Part shown: positions 11,900 through 24,560 of the stretch, piece after piece
How the letters are laid out: every line of letters starts with the position of its first letter
Position numbering within the stretch: the first letter of the stretch is position 1
Source: Trichopria drosophilae
Lineage: Eukaryota > Arthropoda > Insecta > Hymenoptera > Diapriidae
Length of the DNA: 64,000 nucleotides
Direction of reading: 5' to 3'
Assembly (NCBI GenBank): GCA_030407085.1
Contig: CM059585.1
Span: 12,083,001 to 12,147,000 of the forward strand
Position numbers and translations under genes: made by a program
The notes under the pieces: model-generated
What the model was told of the DNA's origin: nothing
What the model saw: only the letters and a program-made list of their open reading frames with translations
The model's database searches: none

Positions 11900-13840
11900 C
11901 ATTCATAAAAGCTGTTTGGTCCATCTTTTACTACTGAAGTTTTTTTGAACTAAGTAAATGACTATTTGCCTGCTCGATCGATTATATTAATGTTTCGTAG
12001 CTCACTATTTTTGCGAAAAAAACTAAAATTAATCAATAACATTATTACCTATGGGTGATTTTTAGTTGATAATAATTACTAAATATTTTTACTAACTTAA
12101 ATTAGTAACAAAACTTTATTGAATAAAATGTACAAACTAGAATATGTTTAGTTTCGCTAAACGATGTTTTTGTATTTAATGACTTAAATTTTCAATGTTC
12201 AAATGTTCTTAAACCAAGAATGTCGCTTTTGAAAAGAAACTGTTGTCTCGGATCGAATTTTGCGAACTGAATATCGTCTCAAATATCTTCGAGATTTTGA
12301 GAGGAGAGAGATTATATTTCCCAAGTATCGGATATCACGTACATTGTTACTAATTCTTTGCATTTACTTTATGGTGGATACTTAGTAAATGATCAACTCT
12401 TAAAAGTTGGAAAATTTTTAGAGTAATATTAATATTTAATTGTAAATATTTTACTCTCAAAATTCGTACTAATTTGTGAAGTACATAATTAACAATAAAT
12501 TTCTTCCTAAATCTCGATACCAAATATATTTCAGGATTATTAGTTCAATTAGTTCATGCAATGTACCCTTTAAAAGATGCAAATTTTTACTTCGTCTTTG
12601 AAAAGAATTCAACTGCTTTTGTTATCAGTGTATACATCAAAGATGGAAAAACGAAATATAAAATGTTCAGTTTAAGACGTAATTAGTTGGTATGTTTACA
12701 GAAATTTTACAGCAAAAAATGATTCTTGAAAATAGACCGGACTTTACATCTACGCACTTTTAAAGTAATTTCCGCAACAGCCGGCATCCTTGATTTATGC
12801 CCTACAGCTAGTTTCAGAATTTTAATTAGTTATCGATTCTTATGCTAATGCTTACCTTGATGTTACATCGTGTAATTGCTTCAATAAACCTAATTACGTT
12901 ATCGCGAAAAAGATTTTAATTTTAATAGCCCATCCTCGAGTTCGTTGGGACTGTTTCAAAGGTAACTGATAAGGTAATTGTTCTAGTTTCCGGGAAAATA
13001 AGACGTCAGTAAAAATAATTTCTTGATGGAAGTAAATTAAGTTTAGATCCTATAAAAACGCTTCCAAGAGAAACATTAATTCGCTTTGACATCGCGAATT
13101 ACAAAAGTCGCGAAGCTTGGAAATGTACGTAAGCACCTGACCAATAAAAAATTGTAATTTTCAAAGATACCATTTTTTACTTTAAGTAATTTATGTTAGA
13201 AAGTAAAAACAAATATTGCAATGTTTCTCACAAATGATTTGATGTTTTTTACATTGTTTTGGAACGTGGAATGTTTGTATACCACTATAATATGTTAAGT
13301 TATTATCGCCCAATTTACTCTCAATTAAAAAATTACTGTAAAATTTACCATCACAATTTACAGCATAGGAAATAACAATTCGTTTAGAAGTATTGTCTCT
13401 GGCAACAATACACATCGTTTTAACTGGCACCAAACTGTACAATGTTGACGTTAAAAACACTCTCCCTTCGTTTCTTCACGGTTGTTACACATTACATATG
13501 TGTACTCTGTTTGTTTTTTTGTTTGTTTGTGTACTTACTTCTGCATTCGTGTGTAGCAAAAGACCTTTCAAACACGCTGTTATTTCGAAGTGTGAGCGAA
13601 TTTAACGTCCGATAATAAAATAGGTCGCTTTTTTCAAAGCGTTTTTATATTTGAGCATTGAATCGAAAATGATTTTCAAAATGGAGATATTTACGCAGCC
13701 TATTTCGGTTAGTTAGTCTGAATGCGTAATTACTGACTATTAAATGAGACTTTATGAAATCTCACTTTAAAAGTTATTAAAAGTAAATTATGTTTAACAT
13801 ATTTTTTTATCAGTATTAATTTTTAACTATAGGCTTTATT
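11900..13840. other. AT-rich unique sequence
   Basis: No supported gene, RNA or repeat. Two short overlapping frames on opposite strands near 13190-13600 look like chance. The sequence is low in GC throughout. Confidence 0.5.
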
Positions 13841-13844
13841 ATCG

Positions 13845-13924
13845 TCTGATGTAGTCAGATGGTGGCGCCGATGTTTTGATCCGAAAGTTTCGAGTTCGAG
13901 TCCACTTTCAACCCAACTTTTTTT
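13845..13924 (+). ncRNA. tRNA-like sequence with Pol III A and B boxes (tRNA relic or SINE head)
   Basis: TAGTCAGATGG at 13852-13862 fits an A box. AGTTCGAGTCC at 13893-13903 fits a B box (GWTCRANNC). The 30-bp spacing is tRNA-like, and a run of seven T at about 13918-13924 could terminate Pol III. The acceptor and T stems do not pair well, so this is not an intact tRNA. It is better read as a decayed tRNA or the 5' head of a tRNA-derived SINE. No SINE body or poly(A) tail was recognised. Confidence 0.4.
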
Positions 13925-14330
13925 CTGTGATAATTTTCTTTTTAACAAAATTTATCTGCAATAAATAGTGTCCTAAAGAAATAAATTAAACAAACAAATT
14001 AGATCCAATGTCCCTTTCTCCGCTTTTTTTTTTGTTTCCTGAATTCATTTGATGAAATCAGTAAAATAATTGATTGTACTATACATTTTAGTTCGTTCAC
14101 TTAAATGAATAGATATTATTTGCCGTAACAAAATTATTTATGATTACAATGAACCGTTCGTTCTGAATATATGGTTCGAATATTTGATTGATCTCACTAA
14201 ATTGTCGTCATTTTGGCGCAACATCAAAATAATGAATACTCATAACATGTAACCACGTAAAAATGACTTTCAAAAGAGGAAATTCATGGTTCCGACACGT
14301 GAATTTTCAATAAAACGTCATATATAATAA
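13925..14330. other. AT-rich spacer
   Basis: Nothing seen beyond A/T runs between the tRNA-like sequence and the next GC-richer block. Confidence 0.5.
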
Positions 14331-14950
14331 ATGATCGGTTAGAATTGGGACGTAACCGAACATCATCGTTTGCTATCGTAGGGGAATATTTTATACGCGT
14401 CAGGTTTAAGCAAATACTCGCGGTAGAATTCAATAACGGCATTCGGCGGATTCGCTCGTGAAATTCTGCATACGTTTACTAATTACAAAAGCAGCGGTAG
14501 CTATGTAATTAAACTTTTCATCACCCATCGTTCCCATTGTTTCGACCGATGGACCGCGTAATTACCCCGGCGGTCCGACGCGGCGCAGCCTCGATGATTT
14601 TGTCGTATTCATTTTGCACAACAAACAAATTTGCAATTCCCAGGCGCGACGCGCGTGTCCGTGCAGGGCGGATTGTTAAAAATGCACGACCGAACAATCA
14701 TTATTTTCCGGTGATTTAGGTAAACCCGCCGCGGATCAACGCGTAAACGGCCCGGCCGCCTGCCGTTCATTAGTTATTATGTACCCATCTCGTATGGTCG
14801 AGCCTCAGCTCGTGGCCAGACACGGTCCATCAGCGACGGAAAAAGCACGAGGTTACGCGAAACTAGTTCCTCGTGACAAATTATTTTGGCAGCCATCGCT
14901 AGGGCCGATAAAATGTTACGCGTTGTCCATTATCGAGCACTGAGGGAGGT
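14331..14950. other. GC-rich unique block, possible conserved non-coding element
   Basis: This is one of the most GC-rich parts of the window. It contains GTAATTACCCCGGCGG-type sequence, CCGCCGCGGATCAACGCG and several ATTA cores (GTAATTAA, CATTAGTTATTA). A 60-codon plus frame at 14537-14719 lacks any coding signature. Composition and uniqueness suggest a regulatory island, but this is inference only. Confidence 0.35.
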
Positions 14951-15129
14951 TGCGGTTATGCTACCATGGCCCAAATTCCCGTGATAGAACATAATGTCGC
15001 TACCAGGAAGTTTATTTTCAATTCCCGCCATTTTCGAGGAAATCATCTGGAAATGACATTGACGAGAAAAGTGAGTACCACAAAAGAAATAATTTCGGTT
15101 TATCTCTTGGAAGTTGATAAAAAAAATGC

Positions 15130-16560
15130 CACATGTAAACATGTTCGGTTGTCATGATTGTTTGGTCGTTTCCAACCAAACATAATGGTGATATAATTTC
15201 GTTGGTATTAAAACAGTTTACTAAACCAAAAACATATACATAACCTAAAAACCGTTCGGTTGCATGTATACTGATTCGGTTTCATTAAAGTATCCTAAAA
15301 CCAACCTTAAATATTCGGTTGCTATATCCAGAATTTTAGTTCTTAGAATTTGGTTTTCGTCGCTCATAGACAATTTCCGGTTATCACACATCATTTCACT
15401 TAAACCAGTACCATTTCCAATCAAACTTGAAGGTCCCATCATTTCCTCTAAATGAAAAAGTTCCTAATGCCCAATATCAAAGCAGAAATATGACATGCTT
15501 CGATATAACAAGTCCAGAAACCGTTTGGTTGTGTTATACATCATACCCAGATTTGGTTTGATCAAAGAGGCGTAGAATAGGTAATGTTAAATATATTAGG
15601 TTTAATAAAATGCATTTCTTGTATTCACAGTTCTAATTCTTAGAATTGGGTTTCTACAAGTAACAAATTCTAAGAATCACAACCGTAGAATTTGGTTTAT
15701 GCCGCTAGTAGCAAGCTTCGGTTATCACACATCATTCCACTTCAACCATTACCATTTCCAACCAAACTTGAGTGTCTCATAATTTCCTCGAAATGAAAAA
15801 GTTCCTAATGTCCAATATCAAAGCAGAAAAATCACGTGCTTCAATATAGCAAGTCCAGAAACCGTTTGGTTGTATTATACATCATAGCCAGATTCGGTCT
15901 GACAAAGGAGGCGTAGAATAGGCAACGTTAAATACATTACGTTGAATAAAATTCAATTGTTATATTCACAGTTCTACTTCTTAGAATTTGGTTTCTATAA
16001 GTATCAAATTCTAAGAACTACAACAGTGGAATTTGGTTTATGTCGCTCGGGGCAAATTCGGTTATCATACATCATTGCATATCATCCAGTGCTATTCCCA
16101 ACCACACTTCACGATTCCTTAATTTTCTGGAAATAAAATCGGGGAATAAAAACGGGGTTTGTATTCACGGTTATTATTCTTCGAATTTGTTTTTTATAAA
16201 TTGTTAAATTCGTGGAATTTTGTTTATATCACTCGGAGAACAGTTCGGTTGTTACAATGAATTACAATTCTTCCTGAACCACTTCCTATCGACGTTGAGG
16301 TTTCTCAATTTATTTGTAGGTAATAAAAACGTTTAATAACCATATGGTTGTATCATATAATATAGAGAGATTCTATTCTGTTAAGGAAGTCCCTAATAAC
16401 TAGGGTAGATTCAATAAAGTTCGGTTACCATTTCCAAAATTGTATTTCTTAGAATTCGGTTTCATTGAAGTGTCACATTCTAAGAATTACAATCATGGAA
16501 TTTGGTTTATATCGCTCGTCGATAAAACCATTCGGTTGTATTACACATCATACACTGATA
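15130..16560 (+). repeat. ~341-bp tandem repeat with conserved internal hairpin
   Basis: Two well-preserved units start at CCAATATCAAAGCAG (15471 and 15812), giving a period of 341 bp. A diverged unit precedes them (about 15130-15470), and fragments of one or two more follow to about 16560. Common blocks are AAACCGTTTGGTTGT, GGCGTAGAATAGG, TTCTTAGAATTTGGTTT, ATCACACATCATT and TTTCCTCTAAATGAAAAAG. Every unit carries many short (C)GGTTTGG/CCAAAC words. The palindromic array that follows at 17230 also uses these words, so the two repeats may share an origin. Confidence 0.9.
15978..16017. other. hairpin conserved in the 341-bp repeat
   Basis: TTCTTAGAATTTG at 15978-15990 pairs perfectly with CAAATTCTAAGAA at 16005-16017 (13-bp stem, 14-nt loop). 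Similar stems with loops of the same size are at 15636-15677 and about 16446-16486. Sequence drift in the loops with the stems kept suggests the pairing itself may matter, or that it formed before amplification. Confidence 0.75.
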
Positions 16561-17229
16561 CAGTTTTATAAAGAAAATATCCTATAGCTATTGTACAAAA
16601 TATAGCGTTCAACAAAGTTTCATTGCAATGTCTGCAATTGTAGTTCATTTGTAAAGCAGTTCCGTTTCTTACTGTACGGCTTCCAACCAAATTTTAGGTT
16701 ATTTGTTTCGTCATAATAAACAAGTTTCAAAACATCATCCATTAGGAGAAAAAAATGTCATTTTTCATATAGAGTAAACGTTTGGTTATATGATATATTA
16801 TAGACGCGTAGAAAAAAATCGGTTGCTACACTGACATACAAAATTATACAACCAAATTGAATGATTATTTTTCTGGTTATAATATTATGGTAAAAATACA
16901 GATTAATACTAAATATAACGAAAGAACGCGGTTAGCATTGAGATAATATGAGTAATGACGTTCGGTTGGTGTGAATATAATTGTAATTCAGACAACCAAA
17001 TATCACAAGTACTAAAGTTCGCTTGCTAAAGAATAAAGCATTCAATGAATCGTATTCCTTTTGGGTTTCAAGTTTTTCATTATGTATTCATCACATAGTT
17101 GATGCACCAAGCAATACTCTCCACACATAAACCAAACGGTTTGAATACTGTCACCAATCATAACAACTAAAAATTATTTGTATTACAACATTCCTAAACC
17201 TGAATGAATTAATAATATTCCCAAGATGT
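16561..17229. repeat. diverged repeat tail
   Basis: Continues the theme of the upstream repeat with scattered CGGTTG, GGTTAT and CCAAAC words but no clear period. It looks like badly decayed units between the 341-bp repeat and the palindromic array. No gene. Confidence 0.5.
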
Positions 17230-17830
17230 TTGGTTTAGTATCCTTAGCGAAATGAATGTAAGCAAACAATCCATGTTTAAACCAAACGGTTTAGCTTCTT
17301 TTTGTACCAGCCGAACCAAAAAAATAGAAAAGATTTCATTCTTATTTTCGCGATATGTAACCAAACGGTTTAAACAAAACGATTTAAACAAAAAAATGGT
17401 TTAAACCGAACGGTTTATTCCAGACGGTTTAAACCAAACTATTTAGATTCTTTGTACCAGCCGAACCGAAAATATAGAAAAGATTTAGTTCTTACATTTG
17501 AGATATGTAACCAAACGGTTTAAACAAAACTATTTAAACAACACGGTTTAAACAAAAATGGTTTGAACCAAATGGTTTATACCAGATGATTTAAACAAAA
17601 CGGTTTATTCCAGATGGTTTAAACCAAACGATTTAGCTTTTTTATACCAGCCGAACCGAAAATATAGAAAAGATTTTGTTCTTACAGTCGTGATATGTAA
17701 CCAAACGATTTAAACAAAACTAGTTAAACAACACGGTTTAAACAAAAATGGTTTAAACCAAACGGTTTATACCAGACGATTTAAACAAAGCGGTTTATTC
17801 CAGACGGTTTAAACCAAACGGTTTGTCTGG
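17230..17830. repeat. palindromic GGTTTAAACC array with higher-order units
   Basis: Dense short units built from AACCAAACGGTTTA and variants, most of them near-palindromic (AAACGGTTT, GGTTTAAACC). A longer block starting TACCAGCCGAACCGAAAA and running through ATAGAAAAGATTT to GATATGTAACCAAACG recurs three times, near 17305, 17455 and 17645. This gives a higher-order period of about 150-190 bp. The array ends sharply at about 17830. There is no coding content. Confidence 0.92.
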
Positions 17831-17929
17831 TGGAAGAATGGAATAAATAAATATTTCCTAATGGAATGAACATTTTTTTTAAAAAAGTGTCCATACCTAT
17901 TAAAAATGGAATTGAAAGAAATAGATGTT

Positions 17930-18860
17930 ACTACAACAAAATCGATGGTGACTGGGGGGAGCAGCGTTAAACAGGATAACAGGGTTAATGACTTCTTCTA
18001 TTAATACATCACGGGCAGATTGCAAAATCGTAATTCGGACGTGTCACTGTAAAATTAAAAGCCATACAAGGTCCGCGTAACACGGTGTATTTACGCAGAT
18101 TTGCTAACAATAAGCTTGATTGAAGAGTGCGTCGCATGTCGCGTTATCTCTAGGCTATTTGTATTCGGAGTTTATAACACCTCGATAACGGGACGGGGTC
18201 GATCGCTTTCACGTCCGATTCTTATCACCGACCGACTCGGTTCTAAACTGCCCACGCACGCAACCATCGACGACCCACCCAGTAAGTTCTACGATTATGT
18301 GCACGATGCGAATTAAAACTCCACCTTCCAAACCACCAACCCAAACCCTGGGGAGAAATGAATCTGGGTTAGGAGAGACAGCGAGCAGCGCGAGCCGGGC
18401 GGAAAGATACGGTGAAAATGCGGAAAACCCGTCCGTGCCGTTCGAAGAGCATGGTAAATTTGCCGTTTCGCGAATATTTCGCGACGTTATTATCAACTTT
18501 GCCACTCCATTAATTCGCATAATACTTTGACACGGCACCTTGACGCGGCCACGGGGTGTACAAAATTTTTTTGGAACTGGGGCAATCGTCATTTTTGCGC
18601 TATGAATATTGATTAGCGGTCATTAGTTGCGGTACTGTAACGCGTCGCCGGCTGGGTTTGGGTTCATTTTGGTAACGCGGGTAATTTGTGTTTTACGATT
18701 ACACGAGCAGTTTTTGCAGGCGATAGTAACGCTGCGATGTTTGCCGATGCTCGTCACTCCGAATAACGGCCTCGGACATGGAGGTCTCGAACGGGATTTA
18801 ACGAAAATTATTCCTGGTGGATGTACGAACGTAAAAAATGGTCCAAGTTCATGAGAGGTT
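17930..18860. other. GC-rich unique block
   Basis: GC is well above the flanks from about 18000 to 18860. Open frames of 60-127 codons exist on both strands over the same bases, the longest on the minus strand at 18209-18592. That pattern follows from high GC rather than from a gene. No domain, splice pattern or signal peptide is convincing. Possible regulatory island or unrecognised exon. Confidence 0.35.
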
Positions 18861-21800
18861 ATGCTCGTATTGTAAATGTGACGTGGAAACGGCCATGATA
18901 TGAAGTTTTATATGCTTTTTTGTTCAGTTGGTCATTTGTTATTTGGACAGCATACGTCAGGGTGATCGATGCCATTTGATAAGCTAATGAAAATATAGAG
19001 GACATGGATGAAATTGATGACAGTAAAATGGAAATCGTAATTGCTTGTAACGAATGCCAGCAAAAGACAATCTCCTGTCATAAGTCGGTTACTGGTCTTG
19101 GTCCCCCCTCAGGCGGTTTTTAAGTGCTCATTCGATAAGGTCGATCAGTACATTTAAATATAAAAATATAATTTTTTGGATTACTTTTATCGAATCCAAC
19201 TTTGACTATAGCGATTGATCTGAATTTTAAGTAGTTTTTTACTATAGATTACCACCTTACCAACTGAACAAACTCTGTCGATAACATTAGTTCCCCATAT
19301 CGCAGGAGGAAAATAACATTTTCTCTACCTAGGGAGAAAAATAATAATTTTCTCATACTCTGATCCCAAAATACTATTTGGCTTCGTATACCGCAAAAAT
19401 TATGCCTATATACATGAGGTTCAACAAAAGTGAATATCAGTTATATTAAAAACCAAATTAAATTAAGAAATTCTGGCTTTCTCTAACAGAGTTTGTTAAT
19501 AAAATATTTTAAATTTTATCTGAACGGTCATATTTAGAAGAAATATTATTTTTTAAGGTGACGCAACTAAACGAATTTGTAAGATCTAAATATAAAGAGC
19601 ATTTAGTGGATGATTATTATCACTTAGTAGTAACAAGATTTTGAATAAATTCGATATAACAGATAAAAAAGCAGATTGCAGGTTATTTTGAGAATTGCTA
19701 ATTTAAGTTATTTGATCGCAACAACCCAACAATGTGACCCTGTTAACCGAACTCATGTGGCAACTGAAACTGAACAAGTTTAGTTCATCTAACTATTCGT
19801 TTACCAACGTGTATCGAACTTAGACTAATCAGACAAGTTATCGACATCCCAAACATGCTTTTGTCTTTTAATACTGCTGTAAACTAGAAATAACGCGTCA
19901 AATATTAAATATATAGGATTATTAGGTATTTCTAATTACTCATAAAAGATCGAAATTGTCTGATTATAATATAATCGCTGTATATAATATTGGATCATAT
20001 ACGAAATTTAATTAAACCACAAATTAAAGAGTGACTATAAAATGTAATTACATAATCATAAATAATTTATGTATTATGCAGCAGAAAAATGTCTTTAGAA
20101 ATGTTACACTAATAATAATTATTCCAAATTAATATTAGAAAGTTTTAATTAGATAATATTCAGAATTCCATTTATTGTTCTAATTCAGTTATCACTAGTC
20201 GGATGTAATTAAATTAAGTTGAATGAAGTTCAATACAATTGGCGACAGCTTATGTTACTGGACAAGTTTTCTCAATGAATAGAGAAAAATGTTAATTAAA
20301 TATAAATAGTTACTAAAGTAAGTAAATCCTAGCCAAGATGATAAAATTTAGTAACTTTTTCCGTCAATTTTTGTATTCAACAGCCTTAAACATCTACTAA
20401 ACTGGACAAACTGAGAAAAGTTAAACAAAATTTATATTAAACATTAACTGATGCCATTATGATATTACACCCAAAATATTTCGCGTCAAAATATACTAAA
20501 AATAATAAAAATGATGAATATAGTGAACCAGTAATCAAATTTATTGAGTAAATTGCATACAAAATAACAGACTCTTATGAAATAATAATCAGATGTACTG
20601 ACAACATTATGAGCATAATTGTACATTCAAATATAAATTAGCACATATCAAACTTGCACGCGCACATGGAAGGAGATTCCACGTAAATATTCAATTACAT
20701 CAATGATTCGACAAAGAAAACAAGTTGAAAATGATGCAAATAATCATTGACATTACTATTATTAATTTCATGTTTATTATTTCTGTAAATTACATTTATT
20801 TTGAATAATATTTTTTTGTAATATTTTAACATACAAATAAAAAAATACCGAAAAAACATTTTGTGTACCAGATTGTATAATATGTCACTTTACGCACTGC
20901 CTTGCGTGCGTAAAGTAACACTTTTACGTACACTGTGTATACAATAGTGCACGAAAGTAACAGTGCCTAAAATCGATCTTTATGAATTCTTCTACAAAAA
21001 ATATATGTTATGCGGGCCTAAAAGTACTACTTTACACTCTAGTGGTATAACGTACTTCTCGCGCATATTAAATATTTCTAAAAATTTCTAAAAAATATAA
21101 TAAAAAGAATTTAGTTCTAAACAAACAATTTAAAAAAATTGTTCAATTTCGTTTCTGCAACATTTATGTAACCACAATAGTAAGACTTACGTAATAAAAA
21201 TCAATAAAAAATGTTGAATGTATTGAAAACTAAAAAAAATAGTGGTCCCAAACTAAAAAATAGTATGTTTTTAGAAAAAATAAAAATATTCTATTGTGGA
21301 TAGAAGAAATAAAAAAATACAGACAGAAGTTTCAGTTTGAATTGTTACTTATGTACTGAAGACCTTCTCATCGAATCCTCACAATCCCTCTATTGGTTGA
21401 TGTAATGCATCGACACACATTACATGCTATGCGTCATATAAGTTTACCTTCGCTATACTAATACAGGTTTCACATAAAATTCTTGTGCAGTAACGTCAAC
21501 GTAATGCGAAAATTCTATTTCCCATACATACAGTCATAAAAGCGTGACGCGTAACGGGAAAGTACATCAATATGCGCTGAATTTAATGTTTATATAATGC
21601 ATACCGAGTAACCTGATCTTTTTAAAGTGGATGTAAACAATAGATGCAGCATTTTATAGTTTGGTTTTGTTACTTTTTCATGCGTGTTAAAAAAAAGTCC
21701 ATGTAAATATTGTTCAATTTGTGTAACTTCAAATATGTGATGCCCGTCGTTCGCTGATGAAATTTTAACAGTTTATGTCATTTTTATTTTAATGCTTCAT

Positions 21801-23533
21801 ACAAAGATCATTAAAAATGAATATATGATACATGTGTGATTATTAAAAACCAAATTTTTGTTGATACTTGAAATCACTAGCATATTTTTATCTCTTAAGA
21901 TATGGAGTCAATCATCTTCTGCCTTTAACGTTTTATGACGTCATAATGATCTAAAAATCCATCGTCATCAATACCGGCATTGATGGACATCATTCTCTAA
22001 TGTCATTTGAACTTTTCACCCTTCAAGTGGTTTTGTTTCGTCATTTGATGCATCAATTTAGCGTCCTAATGTCATAGAACATTTTTCTATATAATTATAG
22101 TATTGGATTAAAATTTCGAGCATCCTCGCTCTTAGTCCAATGGATAGGAATGAAGTAGTCGGTAATTGAGTTCTAGGATTGGATGTATACATAAAGCATA
22201 CAAGCATTGCGATTTGTATGTTATAATAGCGGCTGGCATATATCACTGATAGACTCATTAACCAAAGGAAACACCAGCTTGCTACGTGCTTACAAACTCC
22301 ATTTGCATAGAATATAAACAAATATTCTAGACGGATGCCACAAATCGCTGTTTTGAGAACAAATAACAATTACTTTGAGTAATTGCACCACTAAACATAC
22401 TTAGACATGTTTGCTCATACTACACCACCTTATATTTCAAAGGATTATTTTTTTTTATGCTTACAAAAATAAATGCGATGATAAAATATTGGAAAAGCGT
22501 GGAAATTTTTTATCGTCACCGGCAGCAACTTAATTATTATTTACGCCATATATGAACCAATAAATTGCACTCTAATTATAAATATTTCGAGCGAAATGTC
22601 ATTTCGATTAACGAGTGTTGATACTGTGGATTTTATACCATACATATTCATCAAGTATTTTACAGATGACGAGTTTTATTTTTTATAAACAAGGGCAATA
22701 AATTATTACATATTTCGAATTTTTTGTGGTCCTTCCACCTAAATATTTATGTTTCGGTTCATCGAATTTTATTTTAACGCTGAACAGTAATGCTTCTACT
22801 TCAAAATTTGCGAAAATGAATGTTTATGGTTGTTTTCATTTCATTTGATCGTAATAAAAATAAAGATATAAAGAATTAAACATTTCTTAAAAACAAAATC
22901 AAGACTGATAATCGCGCGCTACTAATTAAAGTACTTTGCTAACGATCTGAAAATGACTCGTCTACTTAACCCTTAATGAATAATAATAAATTCACCTGAC
23001 CATTCTTCTCTGGTTTAGAATTTTCGATAATTATCTTGCTGAATGTTGAAAATTGTAAATGTCGGAATGAAAATACGGAATCGATAATGAGCGCGGTAAA
23101 CGTAAGCGACGAAAGCGTGCTAGCCGCTGAACTAATTTTAAACTGGTAATTAACAGTGGGATGTTTATCGGCGACAAAATGACTGGATCAAAATGCATGT
23201 TAATTTCATGCATTATTCATCAATAATACCGATTATTCCAGCATCTGTTTACGAATAAATTGTTAAAGATGATTTTACTGTTGTTTTATGACCAATATTG
23301 TTTTTAAACCTTTTGTTTACAATAATTTCTTGTTAACCAACATCGAGTTTTAAATTTCTGTATTTACAAACGTTCGAAATGTGAGTACTTTAAAGTAATT
23401 CTTAGTTTTGATACAGACAATTTATTGTGCTAAATATAATCATAAACATGATTCAATATTATAAGCATGTACTATCTAACAGAAAATGTTTTGAATTCAT
23501 TTCTTGCACTTGGTTTTGATGAATCAATTAAAA
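18861..23533. other. long AT-rich tract
   Basis: About 4.7 kb of low-GC sequence without supported genes. It contains the hairpin at 20884-20919. The 103-codon minus frame at 22058-22369 has no recognisable motif and is not called. Confidence 0.5.
20884..20919. other. GTGCGTAAAG hairpin
   Basis: GTCACTTTACGCAC (20884-20897) and GTGCGTAAAGTAAC (20906-20919) pair at 13 of 14 positions around an 8-nt loop. Related TTTACGCAC/GTGCGTAAA palindromes occur at 27462-27486 and near 58020-58048, so this is probably a terminus or internal hairpin of a dispersed element. Confidence 0.65.
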
Positions 23534-23536
23534 CTA

Positions 23537-23692
23537 CAATAAAGAAAATATATTTTTATACATCTGTAATGATTTGGGGCAGTTCTTGTACCAGCGAGTG
23601 GTGTCAGCGTCCCATCGGATACTGATAGTCTCCCAGGTGGTATAGAGTCCGTCCGCGGTGGGACGTTCGCCGTACCACTTGAAGTAGTGGCT
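23537..23692 (-). pseudogene. short protein-like segment (exon or gene relic), unrecognised
   Basis: A 52-codon open minus frame without an N-terminal Met, bounded by TAA upstream (23693-23695) and TAG downstream (23534-23536). The core at about 23575-23689 encodes an aromatic peptide containing KWYGERPTADG, TTWETISIRWDAD and TRWYKNCPK. About three quarters of its third codon positions are G or C, in strongly AT-rich surroundings, which is unlike a chance frame. A GTATAA donor-like site follows the CAG at the segment's 3' end. The upstream AG candidates are weak. It could be one exon of a large gene, an inserted pseudogene fragment or transferred DNA. I do not recognise the family. Confidence 0.3.
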
Positions 23693-23695
23693 TTA

Positions 23696-24110
23696 GTCTA
23701 CGTCTCTAAAATGTAGGCAAATTACTAAAAATAGCGTTGATGCATGTGCGTCATATTATTGATATTTTATTATACTCTTTTAAGACACTATCTGCAACGC
23801 TTTCAAATGAATAAAAGCATGCGATATAACGCCCAACGAAGTTTACAATCAACAGTCATGCAAGGCACACCTTTGAACCTTGACTTCTATCTTTATTACT
23901 GTTGAGCTTTTATGTGCTTTCTTTGATAAAACTGTCATTTACATTATCGTTCAATTATGTGGGAGTCTCTATTTACTCTTTAGAGATTACTTTTATGAGC
24001 TACTGGCTGCTGATCCATTTTTTTTACAAAGGGATTACTTACAGCTCAAAAATATTACTAGATCATGCTATTTTGGAACTACTGGATCTTCTTAGTGATA
24101 CATAAGAAAA
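23696..24110. other. AT-rich spacer
   Basis: Two overlapping plus-strand frames of about 70 codons occur here in different phases. Neither has coding features. Nothing else seen. Confidence 0.4.
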
Positions 24111-24560
24111 CTCGTTTAAAATACGCCGACGTCCGAGGTGCAGTGCGCATTCGCGTCAATACCATCGAATGCATTCGGGATTCGCAGATCAAAGTTTTTG
24201 GAACGCGGCCAGTGGTCTCCCGGCGATTTTATATTCCTTGAACCATACAAATGGTTTAGTCGCCGACTACCATGTGTGTATATATACCCAGACATATAGA
24301 CAGTGGTGCACTTCAATTTACTGTCGTAATTCTCGAGCGTCACTCGCGGACGAGCTCACGTAATGTGCAGAAAAGGCTCATGCGTGTAACCGGGTCGTTT
24401 CAGCAGGTGCTGCTGACTTTTAACCGGTTTAAAGGCTAAAACCTAAACGGTTTATACGCGACATAAACCGGAGGGCTGCGTATAATTGCCGACCCTCGCG
24501 TGTACGGAACCACTTGGAAAGTCCCTCTTAGGTTCCTTAGAATTGATATTTCGCCAGGTT
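24111..24560. other. GC-rich unique block
   Basis: Unique and GC-rich, with TTTAACCGGTTTAAAGG and a CAGCAGGTGCTGCTG palindrome containing an E-box (CAGGTG). It resembles the other islands in the window and may be regulatory. No gene is supported. Confidence 0.3.

Noticed and set aside
18209..18592. 127-codon minus frame in a GC-rich island
   Set aside because: The opposite strand is open over most of the same bases. GC richness alone explains missing stops.
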